This document shows, in pieces, positions 7,960-16,092 of a stretch of DNA of 64,000 bases (position 1 is the stretch's first letter; each line of letters begins with the position of its first letter). Under the pieces are notes generated by a model. The model had not been told where the DNA came from, did not search any database, and saw nothing but the letters and a program-made list of their open reading frames with translations. The DNA comes from an uncultured Eubacteriales bacterium. GTDB lineage: Bacteria > Bacillota > Clostridia > Oscillospirales > Oscillospiraceae. The DNA lies in contig CAKTLJ010000008.1 in NCBI GenBank assembly GCA_934572535.1, positions 1 to 64,000 on the forward strand, given 5' to 3'. Made by a program: the position numbers and the translations under genes.

Positions 7960-8994
7960 TCAGTTGACCATATTCACCAGGACCATGGCCTGGACTTCGT
8001 CGGATACCACCCCTTTGTGCTGGAACAGGAACACGATGGCGGGGCCGAACTCCCCTCCCCCGGGCTGGTACCAGAGGTAGTCCCCCTCCCAGTCCCAATA
8101 GGGATCGTCCCGGGCCTCGGGATAGGCCGCCTTCACCTGCTCCCGGGTGCTGCCCACGTGGATCCCCCGGGGGGTGTACAGATCGGGGTGAAGACAGGTG
8201 ATGTGGTTGGCGGAGCAGCGGTCATCCGCCTGGCTGTGATAGCAGTTGACCGTCAGAAGCTCGCCCCAGCCATGGGTCTCATAGTGATCGCCCGCTGCGT
8301 AGATCGGCGCGGCGTACTCGTTCCCCAGGACGTCAAGGGTCTCTTCTCCATCCGCAGGCTCCATGATGCGGCTGACCTCGGTGCCGATGCCGAGGGGCTG
8401 GTCATGCCCCTCCCTCCACAGAGAGACCTCCCAGTTCAGCAGACGCCAGTCCACCTGCCGGATGATCTGCTCCACGGTCAGACCGTTGGTGTCGAAATTG
8501 GGCGTTCCCAGGTCCTCCAGAAAAGTCCCGTCTTGGGCCAGGCGCAGGACCCGGATGCTCGGGTAGCCAGCCACCCACTCCAGGGCCTTCCCCTTCCCCT
8601 GCTGCTGGTACCAGCTTCTCTCCAGCTGATAGGCCGTGCCCACAGCGTCCCCCAAGTCGGCGGAGCCCAGGTAGGTCACCTCGTCCAGACGAAGGTCGTC
8701 CTCCTGCGGGTCCTCCGGCTGGTCTTCCGCCCAGTAGACCCGCTCTCCGTAGTCCGCTTGGTAGATGCGGAGGAGCTGGTCCCTGTTTGCGCTCTCCCAG
8801 TCCGTCTCCCGAGGGGCGCAGGCGCTGAAGGCGATCATGCCGCAGGTGAGGATGATGATCGCAAGCCCCGCCATGAGGAGGACCGCCGGGCGCTGGCGCT
8901 TTCCCCGGAGGATGTTTTGGATACGCACCGTGATCTCCTTGGCCGAGCCGGACAGACCCGTGCTGAAGGGGGATATGGGATGATTTGATCTCAT
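7960..8994 (-). CDS. BlaR1-like C-terminal membrane/sensor part (split protein)
   Basis: 344 residues. The start is taken at the ATG at 8994, which overlaps the stop of the M56 gene (ATGA) and has AAAGGAG six bases upstream. Residues 1-35 (ending EITVRIQNILRGKRQ) look like the segment that in intact M56/BlaR1 proteins directly follows the protease domain. A membrane helix follows (LLMAGLAIIILTCGMIAFSA). The rest is an extracellular domain of about 280 residues with no penicillin-binding SxxK/KTG motifs that I can see, so it is not a beta-lactam sensor domain. It probably works with the M56 protein as one signalling unit. What it senses is unknown. Confidence 0.6.
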   Translation of the reverse strand: MRSNHPISPFSTGLSGSAKEITVRIQNILRGKRQRPAVLLMAGLAIIILTCGMIAFSACAPRETDWESANRDQLLRIYQADYGERVYWAEDQPEDPQEDDLRLDEVTYLGSADLGDAVGTAYQLERSWYQQQGKGKALEWVAGYPSIRVLRLAQDGTFLEDLGTPNFDTNGLTVEQIIRQVDWRLLNWEVSLWREGHDQPLGIGTEVSRIMEPADGEETLDVLGNEYAAPIYAAGDHYETHGWGELLTVNCYHSQADDRCSANHITCLHPDLYTPRGIHVGSTREQVKAAYPEARDDPYWDWEGDYLWYQPGGGEFGPAIVFLFQHKGVVSDEVQAMVLVNMVN

Positions 8995-9872
8995 GGGTTT
9001 CTCCTTTCCGTGGCCACGTTCACAAGGGCGTGGGCGTAGGCTGCGTGCTTCTCTTTGGGAAGATGGGCCAGCACCCGCTCGTCGCAATCCAGCTCGGTGT
9101 CACGCTGGATGGCCCGAGCCATGAGCCAGGCGCAGGGATTGAACCAGTGAAGGGCGCAGACCCAAAGCGCCAGGGCTTTGAGCCAGATATGACGGCTGCG
9201 GCAATGGATGAGTTCATGGAGGATGACGTAGTCCAGCGCCGCCGCCTCCATCGGCTCCGCAGGCAAGAGGAGCGTCTTCCGAAACAGCCCCACCAGGGCG
9301 GGCGAGCGCAGATTCGCGCAGGCCAGCAGCTTCGGCGGATGGGATATCCCGACCCGCTTCGCCAGCTGCCGAAACCGCGCCCGGACAGCTGGGTCGTCCA
9401 CCGGGCGACCTCGCCGGTGCATCCAGACCAGAAACCGCCCGTGCCGCCAAAAGACCCAGAGCAGAACAGCCGCCGCCCCAGTCACCTCCAGGGCAAAAAG
9501 GAGCTGGGAGGCCGAGATGGAGACGACCGGTTCCTCCGACCCGCGCGCGGCGGGCGGGCCTTCCGCAAGCCCTGCTCCGGCCTGTGGGGCCTTCCCGACA
9601 GGCTCCGCCTGCGGCCCTCCGCCAACCGGCCCGGTCTGGTAGATCACCCGGTCCTCCGGCAGCCTCACCTGGATGGGCGCGGGCGCAAGGAGCGCCTCTC
9701 CGGGGAGCAGCACCACCGGTATCGCCATCCGCAGACACAGCAGCAGCCAAGCCAGGCAGCGCCACTTCGCCCCGTACCGCATCCGTCCCACCCGGCCCAA
9801 AAAGAGCAGCAGCAGGATCACCAAGCCGCCCCCTATGCTCAGGGCCAGCAGCTCCGTCAAAAAATCAGTCAC
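8991..9872 (-). CDS. M56 family metallopeptidase (BlaR1/MecR1-type protease part)
   Basis: 293 residues with a GTG start. There are N-terminal membrane helices (LSIGGGLVILLLLFLG, LAWLLLCLRM, a third near 115-130). A cytoplasmic zinc protease domain carries HELIHCRSRH (HExxH) and DTELDCDERVL. In BlaR1/MecR1 this domain cleaves the BlaI/MecI repressor after a signal. No blaI-like gene lies next to it. The frame stops at ERRNP, where homologues continue; the continuation is in the overlapping next gene. The pair is either a stable split or an old frameshift. Confidence 0.88.
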   Translation of the reverse strand: MTDFLTELLALSIGGGLVILLLLFLGRVGRMRYGAKWRCLAWLLLCLRMAIPVVLLPGEALLAPAPIQVRLPEDRVIYQTGPVGGGPQAEPVGKAPQAGAGLAEGPPAARGSEEPVVSISASQLLFALEVTGAAAVLLWVFWRHGRFLVWMHRRGRPVDDPAVRARFRQLAKRVGISHPPKLLACANLRSPALVGLFRKTLLLPAEPMEAAALDYVILHELIHCRSRHIWLKALALWVCALHWFNPCAWLMARAIQRDTELDCDERVLAHLPKEKHAAYAHALVNVATERRNP

Positions 9873-9904
9873 AGTGGTTCTTCCCCTCTCCTTCTTCTGC
9901 CTTC

Positions 9905-9933
9905 ACCTTACCACACTTGCAGGTCTACGTCAA
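9905..9933 (-). promoter_or_regulatory. Promoter of the M56 gene pair
   Basis: TTGACG (9928-9933) and TAAGGT (9905-9910) on the minus strand with 17-base spacing. No TACA/TGTA BlaI operator is obvious. Confidence 0.6.
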
Positions 9934-9947
9934 TAGATTTCTTCTTT

Positions 9948-9984
9948 AAAACCATTCCCCGGGAAACTGCTTCCCGGGGAATGG
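9948..9984 (-). terminator. Terminator of ywlG
   Basis: Perfect 14-bp stem CCATTCCCCGGGAA / TTCCCGGGGAATGG with a 5-nt loop, followed on the minus strand by TTTTAAAG. Confidence 0.8.
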
Positions 9985-9991
9985 CGTAAGC

Positions 9992-10537
9992 TTACATTAA
10001 ATTTTCATCATAGAGCGCGCGGCTGCCGCCGATATATTTGGGGCGCACCCGGGCGGCCAGAAGCATCGCTTCGCCGACATTCCTTTGGGCCAGGCGGACG
10101 GGAACGGCCACTCTCTTCAAATGCATTCCGATGAGGGTCCCGCCGATGTCCAGACCGGCGTCGGCCCGGATCTCCTCCACGGCCACAGGGTCCTCGAAGG
10201 CGTGGTACGCGGCGGTGGCAAAGGAGCTGCCTGCCTTGGGCTGGGGCACCACGTTGCAGATCTCCGCGCCGGGGACGGCGGCCCGCTCCACGATGATGGC
10301 CCGGTTGAGATGCTCACAGCACTGGGCGGCCAGGTAGATCCCCTTTGGGGCCAGGACTTCATTCAACCCATCGAAGATGGCCTGGCCGATCTCCGGGCTG
10401 GAATGGCTGCCCATCTTATGTCCGGCCACTTCGCTGGTGGAGCAGCCCACCACGAGGATCTGGCCCTTTCGGAGCTTCGCCACCTCACAAATCTCTTCTG
10501 CGGCCGCATGGGCTTCGCTACGCACTTGATCCAACAT
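9992..10537 (-). CDS. ywlG: TIGR01440 / DUF436 family protein (YwlG-like)
   Basis: 181 residues, the standard length of this Firmicutes family (UPF0340). Family features are GCSTSEVAGHKMGSHSS near residue 32, LAAQCCEHLNRA near 70 and the final IGGSRALYDENL. The biochemical function is not established; it is probably cytoplasmic. In many Bacilli it sits near glyA and upp, but here it lies alone between the ThrE pair and the M56 pair. GAGGTG is upstream of the ATG. It has its own strong terminator. Confidence 0.88.
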   Translation of the reverse strand: MLDQVRSEAHAAAEEICEVAKLRKGQILVVGCSTSEVAGHKMGSHSSPEIGQAIFDGLNEVLAPKGIYLAAQCCEHLNRAIIVERAAVPGAEICNVVPQPKAGSSFATAAYHAFEDPVAVEEIRADAGLDIGGTLIGMHLKRVAVPVRLAQRNVGEAMLLAARVRPKYIGGSRALYDENLM

Positions 10538-10655
10538 ATCTCAATACACCTCGATGTCTCTTCGGTATTCACTGGCAGGGCCTACTTCCCCGCATACCCT
10601 ATTGTAGCCAGTGGGTCTCGCTTTTCCATACCCAAACCGAGATTATTTTTGATGG

Positions 10656-11144
10656 TCAGTTTTCCTCCTGTCCGCCGGGCTTGTGCCGGGCCTCCAGTCT
10701 TCTGTGGCGGCGGCGCTGGATGTTCATGACCAGGCGGACGATCTCCGAGCCGATGACGATGCCGCCGGCGATGCCAACGGCCACCAGGGCAGTCTCCCGT
10801 CCCTTCAGGACGAACTGATCCAGGTCGCCGGAGACGATGCCGCTCATGGCGTAATACAGCGCGCCGCCGGGCAGGAGGGGCACAATGCCGGGGATCAGGA
10901 AGACATTGGCCGGGGCCTTCCGGAGCCGGGCCATGGCCTCCGACCAGAGGCAGATCACCGCCGAGGCCACCAGGGCGCTGAGGAAGACGTTGGCAGAGGG
11001 CGCTCTGACCACCAGATAGCACAGCCAGGACAGCGCACCACCCAGGGAGGCCACAAGCAGGTGCTGTCTCCGCACCTGGAAGAAGAGGGCAAAGCCCAGG
11101 GTGCCCAGGCCCGCGCAAATGATCTGAATGACAGCTTCTTTCAC
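10656..11144 (-). CDS. ThrE_2-type subunit of threonine/serine exporter
   Basis: 162 residues, GTG start overlapping the stop of the upstream gene (GTGA). Four or five membrane helices and the motif LIPGIVPLLPGGALYY, typical of the small ThrE_2 (DUF3815) half. In the two-gene form of the family this protein pairs with the larger ThrE half to export threonine and serine. Gene order and overlap fit a coupled pair. The substrate is inferred from the family only. The gap 10538-10655 downstream shows no gene. Confidence 0.85.
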   Translation of the reverse strand: MKEAVIQIICAGLGTLGFALFFQVRRQHLLVASLGGALSWLCYLVVRAPSANVFLSALVASAVICLWSEAMARLRKAPANVFLIPGIVPLLPGGALYYAMSGIVSGDLDQFVLKGRETALVAVGIAGGIVIGSEIVRLVMNIQRRRHRRLEARHKPGGQEEN

Positions 11145-11905
11145 AGCACGCCACCTCCCAGCATCAGGGCCACGGCGTAGCCCACGGCAATGGCGGCCGC
11201 GCTCAGCAGGGCCTCCGTCATCCGGTAAATGCCGGTGAGGATGTCAGAGTAAAAGAGCTCCCGGACGCCGTTGACCAGCGCCAGCCCCGGGATAAAGAGC
11301 ATCACATCGCCGATCATGATCATGTCCAGGTGGACCCCCAAGCCCAGCCCCGCGCAGCCGCGGGCCAGGATGCCGGAGACGAAGCAGGCCACCACCGTAT
11401 AGATGATACGGTGCTGCTGGTGGACCCGGCGGATCTGATCCATGCCGTAGATCAGCGCGGCAATGAGCGCCGCCGTGAAGCCGTCCCCCAGTGTGCCGCC
11501 AAAGAAGACGGCAAAGGCGCCCGCGCCCAGCAGGTAGCCGATCAGCTCCCGCCAGAGCCACCGGGGACCGGAGGGAGACAGGCAGAGCGGCAGGTCGTCA
11601 ATGGCCGGGGGCTTGTCACAGATGGCCCGGGCCGCGGCGTTGATCAGCTCCACCCGCTGGAGATTGGTCCCCGTCTTGTCCGGCAGGATCATGCAGGTGC
11701 TGGTGTAATGGTAGCCGTCGGGGGCTTTCACCGTCACCGCCGCCTGGGTGGCAATGGTATGGGCGTCCAGGACCTCCAAGCCATAGGCCCGGAAGATGCG
11801 GGCCATGGTGTTTTCTGCCCGCCAGGCTTCCGCGCCGCACTCCACCATCTGACGCCCTAAATTCAAGGTGTATTCCACAAGGGCTTCACATTCCATGCGA
11901 GTCAT
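11141..11905 (-). CDS. ThrE-type (DUF1212) subunit of threonine/serine exporter
   Basis: 254 residues. The N-terminal soluble part (1-110; GRQMVECGAEAWRAENTM) is followed by five membrane helices with MIMIGDVMLFIPGLALVNGV, diagnostic of the ThrE/DUF1212 family. The frame is open nine codons further upstream, but AGGAGG sits just before the ATG at 11905, so that start is chosen. Together with the downstream ThrE_2 gene it makes a split inner-membrane exporter. Confidence 0.87.
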   Translation of the reverse strand: MTRMECEALVEYTLNLGRQMVECGAEAWRAENTMARIFRAYGLEVLDAHTIATQAAVTVKAPDGYHYTSTCMILPDKTGTNLQRVELINAAARAICDKPPAIDDLPLCLSPSGPRWLWRELIGYLLGAGAFAVFFGGTLGDGFTAALIAALIYGMDQIRRVHQQHRIIYTVVACFVSGILARGCAGLGLGVHLDMIMIGDVMLFIPGLALVNGVRELFYSDILTGIYRMTEALLSAAAIAVGYAVALMLGGGVL

Positions 11906-11950
11906 GTCTCTCCTCCTCTCGTTGGTCAGCAAAGGGTTTCAGGATAGCAC

Positions 11951-11979
11951 ATCTTAAACCAAACCCGCCGGAAAGACAA
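11951..11979 (-). promoter_or_regulatory. Promoter of the ThrE exporter pair
   Basis: TTGTCT (11974-11979) and TAAGAT (11951-11956) on the minus strand with 17-base spacing. Confidence 0.6.
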
Positions 11980-12051
11980 GAGGTAAAGGACACAGAAAAG
12001 CCCGTCCCTGCCCCCCGTTTTTCATACAAATTCGCAGGGGCAAGTCAGAGA

Positions 12052-12080
12052 TTGACCTTTTCCCGAAAATACGCTATAAT
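12052..12080 (+). promoter_or_regulatory. Promoter of the DUF975 gene
   Basis: TTGACC (12052-12057) and TATAAT (12075-12080) with 17-base spacing. The start codon is about 40 bases further on. Confidence 0.75.
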
Positions 12081-12120
12081 GACGAAAACCAAAATTCCCC
12101 TGACCAAAGGAGGTTGCCCT

Positions 12121-12888
12121 ATGTGGGATCGAATTACGTTTAAAGCCACAGGCAAGGCCAATTTTAAGGCGAATTACTGGCCCTTTGTGGCGGTGTCCGT
12201 GCTGTACGCCCTGCTCTTTGGAAATCTGCTCTCACTGAACTTCAACAGCAGCGAGGAGCTCAGCAACCTCCTCTACCTGTGTGAGACCTATGGCATCCAC
12301 ACCGGCAGAGACCTGCTCTACCTGACGCAATATGTCATCTCCCTGCTGGCGCCCTTTGCCGTCGCCGGGTTCGCCCTGAGCGTTGCCATCAGCCTTCTGG
12401 TGGCCAACCCCTACGAGGTCGGCGCCAGCCGGTTCTTCCTGGAAAACACCACCTTCCACGCCGCCCCCTTCTCCCGGGTGTCCGTGGGCTTCACCGGCAA
12501 CTTCGGCAACGTGGTCCTCACCCAGTTCCTGCGTGCGCTGTATACCTTCCTGTGGTCCCTGCTCTTTATTATTCCCGGTATCGTCCGGGCATATGGCTAC
12601 TTTGCCGTCCCCTACATCCTGGCGGAGAATCCCAGCATCCACTATACGCGCGCGCTGGAGTTGAGCCGGGCCATGACCATGGGGCACAAGGGCGACCTCT
12701 TCGTCACCGACCTTTCCTTCCTGGGCTGGCAGCTCCTGAACGCCCTCACCCTGGGTATTCTCGGGGTCTTCTACGTAAACCCCTACATCTACGCCACCAA
12801 GGCGGAGATCTACCGCTTCCTCCGGGCCAAGGCCATGGAGCAGGGCCTCACCACCCCTGCCGAGCTTCCCGGCATGGGCAGTCTTTGA
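12121..12888 (+). CDS. DUF975 family membrane protein
   Basis: 255 residues with about six membrane segments. The start is placed at the ATG following AAAGGAGG (12107-12114); the frame extends upstream, but those codons overlap the promoter. Family features are the N-terminal FKANYWPFVAVSV, the central WSLLFIIPGIVRAYGYFAVPYIL, and the ALELSRAMTMGHKGDLF segment (S...M.G.K..LF), typical of DUF975. Function is unknown for the family. A strong terminator follows, so the gene is monocistronic. Confidence 0.88.
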   Translation: MWDRITFKATGKANFKANYWPFVAVSVLYALLFGNLLSLNFNSSEELSNLLYLCETYGIHTGRDLLYLTQYVISLLAPFAVAGFALSVAISLLVANPYEVGASRFFLENTTFHAAPFSRVSVGFTGNFGNVVLTQFLRALYTFLWSLLFIIPGIVRAYGYFAVPYILAENPSIHYTRALELSRAMTMGHKGDLFVTDLSFLGWQLLNALTLGILGVFYVNPYIYATKAEIYRFLRAKAMEQGLTTPAELPGMGSL

Positions 12889-12895
12889 CTCCACC

Positions 12896-12926
12896 AACCC
12901 CCGCTGGTTTTCCAGCGGGGGTTTTC
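12896..12926 (+). terminator. Terminator of the DUF975 gene
   Basis: Perfect stem CCCCCGCTGG / CCAGCGGGGG with a TTTT loop, extended by AA/TT and followed by a T-rich run. Confidence 0.9.
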
Positions 12927-12991
12927 TTCTGCGCGTCTCTATGGTATGATACCATCAAACCGATTTGGGAAACCAGGAAAGGAGACCGCTG

Positions 12992-13843
12992 ATGAGACCC
13001 ATCATTTCCCTTTTGATCGCCGTCCTGTTGGCCGCAGCCCTGACCGCCTGCGGGCAGGAGAAGCCCACCCCGGCAGAAGCCGTGCCCGCTCCGGACCCGG
13101 CCCCCATAGAGCAGGTTCGGGAGGACCCCTTCTCCGCCTACTTCGACCTGAGCGGCCTGACGCCTGAGACCTTGGAGCAGGCCCGGCAGGTCATCGACCA
13201 AGAGAGCGTCCAGGACGGGATCACCGTTCACGTCAGCCAGACGTTGGGGGACGGACGCAGTCTGTATGTGGCCTTCACGGTGACCTCCTCCGACGCCATC
13301 GACCCCGCAGAGCCTCTCACGGTCCGACTGGTGAAGGGAGGGGACCCCACACAGACAGAGGAACTGCCCGGCCGCATCAACAGCGGGATCAACGGCACCC
13401 TGACCGGGGAAAGCACCATGTCCTATCTGGCGGAATTCGAGTTCCAAGACCCCTGTCTCACCGGGCAGGCGGTCTCCCTGCTGGTGGAAGGTCCCTCTAT
13501 GAAGAGCATCCACACCTTCACCTGGACCGTGGAAAACGAAGGCTTTTTTGTCCAGGCCGACCTGGTGGACCAGGCAGGACACACCGTCGGCAGCGCCGCC
13601 CTCTCCCCCTTCCTCCTGACCCTGGAGCTTCCCGCCTGGAACGAGAAGCCCCAAGAAGAATGGACTGCCTTTGAGGAGAGCCTTCACCTCCTGGATGCCG
13701 ACGGCAAGGAGCTCCACTCCTCCCAGCACCTCATGGGCTTGCAGGTCGGCGACGGCGCGCGCTTCGCCCAGTTCTACGCGCCCATTGCCCCCGATACGGC
13801 GGCCACCATCCAGGCCGAGGGCTACACCGGGACCTTCCAGTGA
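12992..13843 (+). CDS. Predicted lipoprotein, unknown function
   Basis: 283 residues. The start chosen is the ATG at 12992, with AAAGGAG upstream. A short charged N-terminus and hydrophobic stretch (PIISLLIAVLLAAAL) end in lipobox LTAC, so Cys is the expected lipidated residue. A proline- and alanine-rich linker follows, then about 240 residues predicted as mostly beta strand, with strands such as LYVAFTVTSSDAID and HTFTWTVENEGFFV. This looks like one or two immunoglobulin-like domains. I recognise no catalytic motif. Neighbours give no hint. It is probably anchored outside the membrane. Confidence 0.72.
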   Translation: MRPIISLLIAVLLAAALTACGQEKPTPAEAVPAPDPAPIEQVREDPFSAYFDLSGLTPETLEQARQVIDQESVQDGITVHVSQTLGDGRSLYVAFTVTSSDAIDPAEPLTVRLVKGGDPTQTEELPGRINSGINGTLTGESTMSYLAEFEFQDPCLTGQAVSLLVEGPSMKSIHTFTWTVENEGFFVQADLVDQAGHTVGSAALSPFLLTLELPAWNEKPQEEWTAFEESLHLLDADGKELHSSQHLMGLQVGDGARFAQFYAPIAPDTAATIQAEGYTGTFQ

Positions 13844-13977
13844 GACGAAAGGCCGCGCCCACGGATCGACTTCTCCTTTCGTTTTTCGGCCTTCGCCATA
13901 TCCCCGTGGCTCTGGCCGATGTCGCCGCCGTCCAGGTTGGCCCCCGTCACCGAAGTCCCCCGCTGCGGGCATTGCAA

Positions 13978-14020
13978 AACCCCTGTCTGCCGTGCTTTCA
14001 CGGCAGACAGGGGTTCTTTG
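13978..14020. terminator. Terminator between convergent lipoprotein and STAS-synthetase genes
   Basis: Perfect 17-bp stem (AACCCCTGTCTGCCGTG / CACGGCAGACAGGGGTT) with a 4-nt loop; usable from both sides. The gap 13844-13977 holds nothing else I can see. Confidence 0.88.
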
Positions 14021-14033
14021 TGCAATGGCATGG

Positions 14034-15917
14034 TTACGCCTTCGCACCGGTTTTTTCGATCATGTCCTTCTTCAGCTCCAGCATGTTGATCTTGCCGGTG
14101 GAGAAGGCGGGGAAGGCATCATAGACCACAAAGTGGGCGGGGATCTTGTACTTGGCCAGGCGCGGCGCCAGGAAGGCCCGCATCTCCTCCTCGCGGAAGT
14201 CTGCGCCGTCCTTGAGGAGGATGGCCGCCCCCACGATCTCGCCATAAAAGGCGTCAGGCAGACCCAGGACCTTCACGTCGGCGATGGCCTCGTGCTCCGA
14301 GATGGCGGAGGCGATCTCGTTCGGGATGATATTCTCGCCGCCGCGGATGATGATCTCCTTCTTCCGGCCCACCAGGTGGACATACCCATCCGGGTCGATG
14401 TAGCCCAGGTCGCCGGTACACAGCCAGCCTTCGTCGTTGAAGTCCTGGCGGTCCAGCTCCAGCTTGTAGTAGCAGACCATCATGTTGTAGCCCTTCAGCA
14501 GGATCTCCCCGGTCTCCGAGCCGTCCCGCTTGCACTCCCGGCCGGTGGCCATGTCCCGGACGGAGACCTGGATGTTGGCCAGAGGCTTGCCGATGGTGTT
14601 GGCCACGTGATCCAGGGTGTCCTCATAGGCACTCTCCGTGGCGATGGCCAGCTCGGTCAGGCCGTAGGCCGCCATGAAGTGGGTGTTGGGGAAGTGCTTG
14701 CGAAGCAGCACCACCTGGGCCTCGGTCGCAGCGGCGCCCCCCAGCAGGCTGCACCGGACGGAGGCCACCTTCTCGCTGGTGAACTCCTTGCTATGGACCA
14801 GGGCCAGCATCATGGTGGGGACCGAGTGCAGGAGGGTGCAGCGCTCCCGCTGCACGTGGGCAAGAATGGTCTCCGTGCGCATGTTCTCGGGGATGTGGAC
14901 CTCCGCCCCGGCGATGGCGCAGGCGAAGAGCGAGCCGGTGAAGCCGAAGATATGGAACAGGGGCAGGATCTGGCAGTTGCGGTCCCGGGCAGTCATGCGG
15001 GTGTTCTCCGCCGTGGCGGCTGCCGCATTGAGGACGTTGTAGGCCGACAGAAGCACGCCCTTGGGCTTGCCGGTGGTCCCGGAGCTGAAGATGACCACCG
15101 AGGCGTCATCGGCCTCCACCTTCTCCTGGAACTGCCCCACCAGGCTCTCATACTCCCCATAGCGCTTGGAGAAGTCCACCTGGCTGCCCATGTCGTAGAC
15201 CCAGCGGATGTGGGAGTCGGGTCCGGCCAGCTCGTCGGCAAAGGCCTCGCGCTGGCTCACCCCAGGCATGTCACCCAGGCAGAAGTGGGTGATGTCCCCG
15301 ATCTGGGCCAGCTGAACGATCTCCTTGGCCTTCAGGTCGTAGTTGATGAGCAGGGCCACGGCTCCCAGCTTCTGGATGGCGAAAAAGGTCATGATCCAGT
15401 TGGGGGAGTTGGACCCGCACAGGGCCACATGGCTCCCCTTGTACACCCCCAGCCGCTGAAGGTCCTTGGCGATGATCTGGGCGCTCTGCTCAATGTCTCG
15501 CCAGGTGTAGCGGCGGTTGGCCACCAGGAAGGTGGCGTTGGGGCAGCGGTCCATCTTCTCCTGAAGCAGCTCGTGGAAGGACTGGTAGCGGTGGCGGGGC
15601 TGCTTGGTCTGGGGCAGTCTGGTTATGTCCAGCAGATTCTCCAGGCCCGCCGACCGGACGGTCTGATAGACGGCTTCGCTGGCGTTGAGGATCTTCACCA
15701 GCTTTCCCGGACCCATCCGCTTTCGGATGACCAGAAGCTCCCGCAGTCCGGCGGAGGAAACGTAGACCACATCCCGGAAGTCAAAGATCAACTCCTGTAT
15801 GGCGTCATAGTCCAGCGCCTGGGTCCTCTCATGGAAGATCGGGCAGGTGTGGGGATCGATTCGCCCCTCGATGGAAATGATGCATCGGCTCTCGTACTGT
15901 TGAACGTGAAGTATCAT
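14034..15917 (-). CDS. STAS domain - acyl-CoA synthetase (AMP-forming) fusion
   Basis: 627 residues. Residues 1-105 form a STAS (anti-sigma-factor antagonist type) domain: IFDFRDVVYVSSAGLRELLV has the usual DxSxxxSSAGL layout, with the Ser that is phosphorylated in SpoIIAA, and ends SAGLENLLDI. Residues 115-625 form an adenylate-forming ligase: P-loop IFSSGTTGKPKG, AYGLTE, GWLCTGDLG, GRKKEIIIRGGENI, and the C-terminal Lys region STGKINMLELK. The ligase would activate a carboxylic acid with ATP and load CoA. Substrate is unknown. ANL enzymes are normally about 500-550 residues, so the STAS part is an addition. AAAGGGGG precedes the ATG. Monocistronic. Confidence 0.9.
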   Translation of the reverse strand: MILHVQQYESRCIISIEGRIDPHTCPIFHERTQALDYDAIQELIFDFRDVVYVSSAGLRELLVIRKRMGPGKLVKILNASEAVYQTVRSAGLENLLDITRLPQTKQPRHRYQSFHELLQEKMDRCPNATFLVANRRYTWRDIEQSAQIIAKDLQRLGVYKGSHVALCGSNSPNWIMTFFAIQKLGAVALLINYDLKAKEIVQLAQIGDITHFCLGDMPGVSQREAFADELAGPDSHIRWVYDMGSQVDFSKRYGEYESLVGQFQEKVEADDASVVIFSSGTTGKPKGVLLSAYNVLNAAAATAENTRMTARDRNCQILPLFHIFGFTGSLFACAIAGAEVHIPENMRTETILAHVQRERCTLLHSVPTMMLALVHSKEFTSEKVASVRCSLLGGAAATEAQVVLLRKHFPNTHFMAAYGLTELAIATESAYEDTLDHVANTIGKPLANIQVSVRDMATGRECKRDGSETGEILLKGYNMMVCYYKLELDRQDFNDEGWLCTGDLGYIDPDGYVHLVGRKKEIIIRGGENIIPNEIASAISEHEAIADVKVLGLPDAFYGEIVGAAILLKDGADFREEEMRAFLAPRLAKYKIPAHFVVYDAFPAFSTGKINMLELKKDMIEKTGAKA

Positions 15918-15954
15918 AGTGGGCCCCCCTTTATGAATTAATCATTTCCTTAGT

Positions 15955-15982
15955 ATTTTATCTCGGTATCATTATGGTACAA
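15955..15982 (-). promoter_or_regulatory. Promoter of the STAS-synthetase gene
   Basis: TTGTAC (15977-15982) and TAAAAT (15955-15960) on the minus strand with 16-base spacing. Confidence 0.55.
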
Positions 15983-16046
15983 TATAAGAGCTAAAATGTA
16001 AAGATGGATTTTTACCCGAATCCTGAGAGATCCTTCTTCCGGATGA

Positions 16047-16088
16047 CAAAAAACGCCGACCGCCCCCAAGGACAACCGACGTTTTTAC
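16047..16088 (-). terminator. Terminator of the rpoD / TSUP gene group
   Basis: AAAAACG / CGTTTTT stem extended by several pairs including G-T wobbles, with a T run on the minus strand just after the TSUP stop. Confidence 0.7.
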
Positions 16089-16092
16089 CAAG

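Noticed and set aside
13671..15941. Long plus-strand frame opposite the STAS-synthetase gene
   Set aside because: Shadow of a clear ligase gene; composed of Gly, Leu, His and Val runs typical of antisense GC-rich frames.
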